Of a stretch of 64,000 bases of DNA, positions 57,801 to 64,000 are shown in pieces. The stretch is from Phlebotomus papatasi. Taxonomy: Eukaryota; Arthropoda; Insecta; Diptera; Psychodidae. Positions within the stretch are counted from its first letter, which is position 1. The number at the start of each line of letters is the position of its first letter. A program made the translations under genes and the position numbers. Where the stretch lies: NCBI RefSeq assembly GCF_024763615.1, contig NC_077224.1, positions 55,810,712-55,874,711 on the forward strand, in the 5' to 3' direction. Below the pieces are notes generated by a model, which saw only the letters and a list, made by a program, of their open reading frames with translations, was not told the origin of the DNA and ran no database searches.

Positions 57801-58535
57801 TCATTCATATTCAATCATGTTATACAAGCTTCTAGGTTCAGGTGCAAATTGATGATTCTATCTCCTCAAATTTTAATACGAGTCTCATTGAGATACAAAC
57901 TCATATTTCAGCGTCAGAGGACAATTGTTCTCTTGATAATTATTTCTTACTCGACCCTGGTTACATGAATAATTTAAGCCAATTCCTGAAACTTTAAATG
58001 CTCATCAACAAAAAGTTCAATCATTTTTTACCCTTGACATTCATTATATTGTCCCTTGTTGTGGTTTGGAGTTGGAGAGTGTCAACTTGTCGTGTGAATG
58101 CAATGTTAGATGGGAAAATTTCTTAAAGCCATCACTGGATGAAAAAGCTTTAGGAGCAACCGACAAGAGTGTGACGAGAGCTTTTACGTTACCTATGAGA
58201 ACGTGATGTGTTAGCAGAAATTGTGTCAGGTGGATAATTACTCAAGCAAAATGTTGGTAAACCTTTGGATTTCCTACAGAGTCAAGTTCTTTTTTTTTGC
58301 ATCCTTTCTGAAAATCTCGCTTGGTAACTAGAACGTACTTTAAGACGAAAGAAGCGCATCCACTTATAATTTCAATTCCTGTATTTATGTTGTGTTTCAG
58401 GGATATTATCTCCAACCCTTATACTTACACTTCCTTCAGGGTGTTTGGTAAGAAATTAACTGCAGACTTCTCAGAATGTCGGAGGAAAATTCAATAAGTC
58501 AATGAGAGACATCATCACACCTTTAATAAACAACT
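54801..58535. other. No recognised gene
   Basis: Overlapping frames at 55009-55472 on both strands have no motif. A TA-rich microsatellite lies near 56500-56540. A GC-richer patch at 57395-57500 (GTCGGTCGCCGACTAACCAT) may be a retroelement scrap. Confidence 0.35.
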
Positions 58536-58832
58536 TCATATTCCGGTGAGTGTGTCCTTGCCAATAGCATAAACTTTCATCGAGATTGAAACCACAGTGA
58601 GGATATGCCCGGAGGCATCGTGTATGACTGAGTGACCATGATTCAGGTCACGTCCAGAATGTTTGTCGCCTCTGTGGTTTCCAACTTGCATCAATATCCA
58701 CACCAATTCACAATAAACATCCTTCAACCCAATACTGATAATGAACAGTTGTGTATCTGCGGAATCCACCGGAAGATACACAACATCAGAGGAGGAAATA
58801 GAGGCATGGGCATAGACATCTTCCTCAACAAT
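58536..58832 (-). CDS. Unassigned open frame, possibly a last exon
   Basis: On the minus strand 98 codons are open from just after a TTTAGCACGTAG acceptor-like site at 58833 to a stop at 58536. The frame starts IVEEDVYAHASISSSDVVYL.. and includes HGHSVIHDASGHILTVV.. Composition is balanced and base content is higher in G+C than its surroundings. The plus strand is also open here (58632-58853), which weakens the case. I do not recognise a family and see no partner exon. Confidence 0.22.
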   Translation of the reverse strand: MVEEDVYAHASISSSDVVYLPVDSADTQLFIISIGLKDVYCELVWILMQVGNHRGDKHSGRDLNHGHSVIHDASGHILTVVSISMKVYAIGKDTLTGI

Positions 58833-59043
58833 CTACGTGCTAAATTCAACTAAAGGTTATCAATTAAGTGGCCAAAATGTTGACTCAACAAACCAATATA
58901 TGGCCAACCTCCAAGGTTCCAAAAGATTATGGGATATCACATACCAAGGCATTTCTATTTCCTTATGAAGAGGTAGGTCATCAATTAAGGTTATCGATGC
59001 GTTAATTGATGACATATCAATTAACGCATATGACAAAAGGTGA
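58833..59043. other. No recognised feature
   Basis: Contains local TGATGACATATCAATTAACG-type inverted words near 58975-59030. Confidence 0.4.
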
Positions 59044-59045
59044 TA

Positions 59046-59267
59046 CAGTAGACTCTCTCTCAATCGGGCATATGGGGCAAAATGTCATCCGAATTATCGA
59101 GAGATTTGATCATCAAAATCGTTATAAATTCCACAAAAAGCGCTCAAATTTAAAGGATCACGATAAAACAGGGCGAAATACAGCGAATTTTGCAAATTTG
59201 CATTAAAAATAAAACATGAAAATCGTCAACAAAATTGAAAAAGAGCCGATTGAGCGAGAGTATACTG
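59046..59267. mobile_element. X, pogo-like MITE (222 bp)
   Basis: CAGTAGACTCTCTCTCAATC at the left pairs with GATTGAGCGAGAGTATACTG at the right. TA occurs on both sides (59044-59045, 59268-59269). A CAGTA start with CTCTC and a TA target is the pattern of pogo/Tigger-type elements (family knowledge). No coding. Confidence 0.85.
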
Positions 59268-59272
59268 TAAAC

Positions 59273-59409
59273 CAGAGGTGTTCAAAAACCGTTTGAAACC
59301 GAATAAACGTTCAAAGTTCAAATAAGTTTGCTCAGGTAGCATTTTGACCATTGATGTACAAGTTTCATTTGACGTTTGTTCGGTTTCAAACGGTTCTTAC
59401 ACACCTCTG
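59273..59409. mobile_element. Y, hAT-like MITE (137 bp)
   Basis: CAGAGGTGTTCAAAAACCGT at the left pairs with ACGGTTCTTACACACCTCTG at the right; the arms continue TTGAAACCGAA/TTCGGTTTCAA. An exact 8-bp duplication CTGTAAAC lies at 59265-59272 and 59410-59417. CAGAGGTGT.. ends with an 8-bp duplication are typical of hAT elements. Its target overlaps the last three bases of X plus the flanking TA. Confidence 0.92.
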
Positions 59410-59424
59410 CTGTAAACATAAATA

Positions 59425-60089
59425 GGGTAAGTTTACCAAATTCCGGCCAGCTTGCAATTTCGGCCACCTTTTTTGTTCCTCGAATTTCCATGAACTTTTA
59501 GATTTTACGTACTCTAGAGATTATACAATGCAAAAGAATAACAAAAAATGTAGCTTCGACAAATGAGATGACGTGTAAAAGATATTGGAAGAATCCCCGA
59601 AGCGCAAGGAACTATCAAAATGAAGGTGGTCGAAATAGGGCATCAAAGCTATGCCTATATTCTTATTAATTTTAAAATGTATTAAGAATGATTTTAGAGT
59701 GAATCAAGGCGGTAAACTCTTTACAAAGTTCCAAGCAACACTCTTTCAGAAGAAAGAATAAAAAAAACCAATTTGAATTTAAAATCTTACATTTCAAACT
59801 TGAGACTTCGACGCTTGCGTGCAACTTTATCTGTTCTTTTATTTGTTCTGTCATATTCTCGCAAGCAATTGCTCACACTGAATTTTCAACAAAGCAATTT
59901 CAACTCAAATCATATTCAAAATATAACGTATTTAGTGTTAAAATCTTTCAAAAAAAACAAATATTAAGATAGAATTCATTACTCATCAAATATTGGAATA
60001 AAAATCCATAATCAATTTAATTATAGTGTCCAATTTTATCCTCAAAGTGTCCAAATTTAGAAACTGTCCAAAATTATGAGCTCTTACCC
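59425..60089. mobile_element. O/P composite TIR element (665 bp)
   Basis: GGGTAAGTTTACCAAATTCC, then GGCCAGCTTGCAATTTCGG, at the left; ..CCAAAATTATGAGCTCTTACCC at the right; TA on both sides (59423-59424, 60090-60091). The left 400 bp are the inverse of O at 61450-61873. The rest matches the P fragment at 15880-16085, with repeated GTGTCCAA words. It starts 8 bp after the Y duplication. Confidence 0.7.
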
Positions 60090-60322
60090 TAATCAAAATT
60101 TTAACCAACTTATTTAATTTTTCATAATAAATTTAACTAGAATACAATGTTCCTAGTTTACTTTAAAATCCTGTATTTATTAAAATTTCAGATATCTTTG
60201 TTATTTCCATTCTCCATTGAACATAATTCCTGACTCTATAAGGTCTTCAGTTCTAAATAAGGCTTACAAATGTTCATTTCAATTATTGTGAGCCTTCTAT
60301 GAACACATTTCTCCCTTCTGGC

Positions 60323-60701
60323 TTAGAACAGAGAATCATCTGTAGATTCATGTCTAAAGTACAATGTCCGCTCTGTGAGATCCTCATCAGAATTCCAGGC
60401 GTCAATTCCATAAGAGTATGTGCTGCGGAAATTCAATTTGTTGCTCATTGTTTTACGGATGGGAAACTTTCTTCTCCACAATTCAAACCAAGTCTATGGC
60501 CACAAAATTGGATGATTTGCCACTCCAGAATTCATCACCTACACCAAACTGAACGAAATGCATCAGCGATTTGAGGAGTACAGGTCCAATAAAAGAGAAA
60601 TTTTGTGGTATTCCTTCGATTTGTTTGGGAACAGAGGGTTTTAGAACACATTTCAATGGTCCATTGAACTCGTATGAAACATGTATTCCCATCTGATTTG
60701 C
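60323..60701 (-). pseudogene. Coding-like patch, two frames, unknown family
   Basis: A minus-strand frame opens right after a good acceptor-like TTTGGTTTTAG and runs 60701-60483 (ANQMGIHVSYEFNGPL..KCVLKPSVPKQIEGIPQ.., ..FGVGDEFWSGKSSNF..). Close to its stop another minus frame, about 60487-60323, continues with equally protein-like sequence (..SNKLNFRSTYSYGIDAWNSD..DLTERTLYFRHESTDD). Two adjacent good frames offset by one suggest a single coding stretch broken by a frameshift, or a pseudogene. No family recognised; chance is not excluded. Confidence 0.3.
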
Positions 60702-61021
60702 CTAAAACCAAATCGAACAGGGTGTTAGAAGTTCCCTAACATTTGTATTTTGATTTAGATTACAATTCTATTGAAAACGGTGGACGTTCTCTCGTATTTC
60801 AATTCAAACATAAAATAACTACTGAGAGAACCATTTCTGTTCCTCGATACCACCTAACTTGTTCCAACATTATATCGTTTTATCCATTTATTTTCAATGC
60901 AAAAGAGAGGCTGTGTAAAGGGTGGACAACTGTGCTGAAAAATTACATTTAAAGTTTTGATTGAAAATTTTATAATGAATCTTGTGGCTTTGAACTATTT
61001 AATGAAAAAATAACAAAAGGT
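60702..61021. other. No recognised feature
   Basis: Nothing identified. Confidence 0.4.
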
Positions 61022-61123
61022 GGAGAATGTGCCCATTGCCCATACTTCATACGATCCCAAGCTCCATAGGAAAACTTAGTCATTACGAAACTTGGGATCC
61101 TACGAAGCATGGGCATTTTCCGG
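61022..61123. mobile_element. DD hairpin element (about 102 bp)
   Basis: GCCCATACTTCATACGATCC, then CAAG, pairs with CTTGGGATCCTACGAAGCAT, then GGGC. The loop is about 25 bp. The left arm carries an extra copy of GCCCAT. Confidence 0.65.
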
Positions 61124-61314
61124 GACATTGAGTTAAAGAGCATTAGCTGATATCTTATGGGACTATTCTTTTGAAAAATGTTTCATGATTGTAAAAATGG
61201 CTCAGTGCTTTATTTCATTTTATTTTTTTATTACACATTATTCTTACATATATCATTCATGTACTAAAGCATATCAAACTTAACTTAAGATTAAAGAATA
61301 AAACTGGTTAAGAT
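61124..61314. other. No recognised feature
   Basis: AT-rich. Confidence 0.4.
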
Positions 61315-61446
61315 TTGTTAGAGATTCCAAGCCCCATTTTAACGAACCCAAAGTTTTTCATTTTAGCTAAAAAATACGCTTTCTAGAATATTTTAAGCGT
61401 TTTACCTTGACAAATTCATTATTAGGAATATTTCAAGGATATTTCC
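61315..61446 (-). repeat. AC repeat, middle fragment (A/C junction)
   Basis: The inverse strand reads AAATATCCTTGAAATATTCC, then TAATAATG..CAAGGTAAAACGCTTAAAAT, matching 818-872, then a GAAAGCGTATTTTT block matching the start of C. It supports A and C being continuous. Confidence 0.6.
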
Positions 61447-61449
61447 ATA

Positions 61450-61873
61450 GAGTAAATGTGCCAAATTTCGGCATAGTTGCATGTAAGCACCAAAGTCTCA
61501 AGTTTGAAATGTAATATATTTAATGTGAATTTAATTTTTGATACCTTCTACTTAAGGAGTGTTGCTTGGAATCTTGCAGATATTTTATGGTCTTTGTTTT
61601 CTCTAAAATCATTCTTAATAGATTTTAAAATTAATAAAAATGTAGACATAGCTTTGGTAGCCTATTACGGCCACCTTCATTCTCATAGTTCCTTGCTCTT
61701 TCGGAATTCTTCCAATGCCTTTTTCACATGATTTCGTTTATCGAAACGTCATTTTTTGTTATTTTCTTGCTTTATATATTCTCTAGAGTATGAAATAATT
61801 AAAAATTCATGGAAATTCGAGAAACAAAAAGTGGCCGGAATTGCAAACTGGCCGAAATTTGGAACACTTACCC
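61450..61873. mobile_element. O MITE (424 bp, complete)
   Basis: GAGTAAATGTGCCAAATTTC, then GGC, pairs with the right GGCCGAAATTTGGAACACTT, then ACCC. TA occurs on both sides (61448-61449, 61874-61875). Used as reference for the other O copies. Confidence 0.85.
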
Positions 61874-61875
61874 TA

Positions 61876-62195
61876 TATTTTTAATATTCCTTATAGGATA
61901 CTCTAGAAAGCATTTTTTTAATTTTCAGATGGATTATACAACCTGAGAAAAAAATTCCACCATTTTAAATATGGTCATCAACGCTAAAACGGCGATAGTC
62001 GTTATAACTTGAAAATGGAATTTCTTATATCTTGTGATTCCAAATCAGCGACATATTTATTACTGATTTTTGACACAAAATTGGTATTGATTTAACAATT
62101 TTCAGTTTAAGTATTCTTGTGCGAAACTAGTTAAAATTAAATATAATGAAGTAGATCGTTTAACCAAATCGGATGATTTAGGTTACATAAAGACG
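61876..62195. other. No recognised feature
   Basis: Nothing identified. Confidence 0.4.
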
Positions 62196-62197
62196 TA

Positions 62198-62408
62198 AGG
62201 AAAACTGGGGCACCACCAAACACGGGTACCATCAAACACTAATTTTTATATCTAAACTACTTGGTCTATCTCGACCATTTCTTCAGTGGACAAGCATCCC
62301 TAAAATGCCTATAAATTTCTATAGGTCTTGTCCACAGAAGTCGAAAATCTGATTAAAAAATCGCAGTGTTTGATGCTACCCCGTGTTTGTTGGTGCCCTA
62401 GTTTCCCC
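62198..62408. mobile_element. L MITE copy 3 (211 bp)
   Basis: AGGAAAACTGGGGCACCACC, then AAACACGGGTA, pairs with the right TACCCCGTGTTTGTTGGTGC, then CCTAGTTTCCCC. TA occurs on both sides. Best preserved L copy. Confidence 0.88.
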
Positions 62409-62410
62409 TA

Positions 62411-63399
62411 TGTAAGAACGATTTCTGTCCAAATGATAATTTGGGATTATTTTTAACCTGTGTAGAGAGCTTCATGGTAAACTAAGGGAACCACTTATTA
62501 ACCTTTGATGCGATATTGAGGCTATTCATAAATTCGATTGGAAATTCACAACTCTTCACCCCAGTATTTGCATTAGAATTATGAAATTCATATATTTTCC
62601 ACATTGTTCAATAGCACCATCCACTCAGCACAACTCACCTCCAGGGAAATCGAAGTGCAATGATAAATCCGAGGATATAAGAGCTCTACTCTCCACTCAA
62701 ATATACAATCAGATTAACAGCTGATATATAGTTTTCTACAATATCATATTGAAATGCAAAATTTCAACGAAACGTTTATAATTTTGAAAAAAAAGTCGTA
62801 GATAACACCCGAAGTATCCCGGATATAAACGATACTCCACTATCGACCACATCGGGACCCTTATCTGTCAATGTCAAAATTCTTCCTGTGAATAAATGAC
62901 GTTATCGTTGCAGAAACAAATGTTTCTCATACTGCAGGACGCTCATCGCAAGGAAGCTGTGTCGAAAATTAAACGTCCCTGTGAATTTATTGGTAAACAC
63001 ACAACACGGTGACACTGATTGATAATGTCTTTCTCTCTGAGACAGAGACTAAAGTCCCTCCACAATAAACATATTAAATTTTCCATACACCTTGAAACTT
63101 GTGGCTTTTCGATGGTGTTGTACAGAGAATGCTTTTAAGTTATTAGGGGTACAATATGGAAGGATGAGAAGCACAAAATATAATCTCCAACAATTCATCT
63201 TTAATATGAGGGTATGATTTAATGTGAATATATGAGGTTGTTCTGCAATTGGGTTTTATTTGAAATTTAACTTAAATTTTGCCTTTTCATTTTTCTTTTT
63301 ATTCATCTTCTATTTTCAAATTATTTAAAATTGTTTAACTAGTGATAAGTCCGGATAATGTTATAATACTTGAGACTAATTTAGGCAAATTTTATCCTC
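62411..63399. other. No recognised gene
   Basis: Less AT-rich in 62600-63060 (for example CCGAGGATATAAGAGCTCTA), with no open frame of note. Confidence 0.35.
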
Positions 63400-63545
63400 T
63401 TTGAACGCTGAAATCTGTTTGCTCGATGCCGTTCTTTGTCTCTAGAATTCAACTCACGATCGAAATGTCATGCATTTTGAGTGTCCTGTAATCCGAGGTT
63501 ACGCTAAGATGTTCTCTGTTACCATAAACTTCTCTGGGATTTTCT
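63400..63545 (+). repeat. H element, diverged right-end fragment
   Basis: GTCCTGTAATCCGAGGTTAC, then GCTAAGATGTTCTCTGTTACCATAA.., parallels the H right end at 52.7 kb. Confidence 0.4.
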
Positions 63546-64000
63546 TCATCATAATTGTATAGCTTCGTTTGATGGTTTAGTTCAAAGATTGCCGTGACAA
63601 CACCCACATTTGGCATGGATATAAAGAGGATTTTAATAGAGATGAAGAAATAGATACCCTACCCTGGGTCCAAGGAGCTTTCATGGAAGTGATTAATTCC
63701 AAATAGACGCTCTCAAGAGCAACTCGTGCGAATATAAGTCATGTTTCTGTCTCATATTTTTGCCGTTTTGTGCCAAAAAAAATTCCACTCTTTATCTTTT
63801 CCATGGTGGATGAAGTGAAAATGGGACCCAGGAAAAAGAAATATATGGTTGAACACAAAATTTATATTTTTTGGATCAGTGTGTTCGGAATTTTCTTGTG
63901 ATTGTGATAAGACTTTTACGAGGAGAAACTGTGGCATCGGACTAAATCAAATGAAGGGAAAATATCTCGACCACTCGTGAAAAATCGCATTTCCTCCCGC
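63546..64000. other. No recognised feature
   Basis: Nothing identified to the window edge. Confidence 0.4.

Overview
The window looks like a gene-poor, AT-rich stretch of an insect nuclear genome, either a long intron or intergenic DNA. A dipteran is my best guess. That rests on the very high density of small terminal-inverted-repeat (TIR) elements, two tRNA-derived SINE families and two decayed non-LTR reverse-transcriptase tails of a type common in insects. The guess is inference, since no diagnostic gene is present. I find no intact protein-coding gene, rRNA, true tRNA, CRISPR array or operon. Open frames are short, and most lie inside repeats. Three minus- or plus-strand patches (about 24.1-24.65, 58.5-58.85 and 60.3-60.7 kb) look somewhat coding-like and are reported with low confidence. 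Letter names for repeat families are local labels used only here.

Layout. 0.5-1.7 kb: composite AC repeat carrying a 400-bp foldback (B). 4.2 kb: SINE-E. 4.7-7.75 kb: a 3-kb palindrome-tipped element (H) holding a 1.28-kb TIR element (I) and a degenerate 0.3-kb tandem array. 8.05-8.23 kb: a 176-bp deletion derivative of H. 8.4-9.96 kb: MITEs N, J (twice), O and U. 11-20 kb: L, a LINE relic with a TTAA-flanked MITE, four copies of hairpin family G, K, a SINE-D copy and F. 21-28 kb: two AC/C copies, one split by SINE-D with a 14-bp duplication, a second SINE-D with a 12-bp duplication, a minisatellite and SINE-E. 28.7-36 kb: M, two further AC copies with nested F, T and U, then G, S and T. 38-40.7 kb: K, a 0.69-kb hairpin and a B fragment next to a K fragment. 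45.3-47.4 kb: a LINE relic followed by a foldback element whose long arms are built from about 21-bp tandem units. 48-54.6 kb: F, W (TTAA), S, an H end, a Q/R relic, CC and L. 59-62.4 kb: a packed run of pogo-like X, hAT-like Y, O, DD, an AC fragment, O and L.

How the parts relate. The window is a stratigraphy of mobile elements. Nested insertions give pre-insertion sites, so several families can be defined exactly by target duplication: TA (F, I, O, K, L, M, X), TTAA (the 13.0-kb MITE and W), 8 bp (Y), ATAT (H-mini, S) and apparently 2 bp non-TA (J). The least conventional element is the foldback at 45.86-47.42 kb. I see no multi-gene system; the interest is in the repeat architecture.
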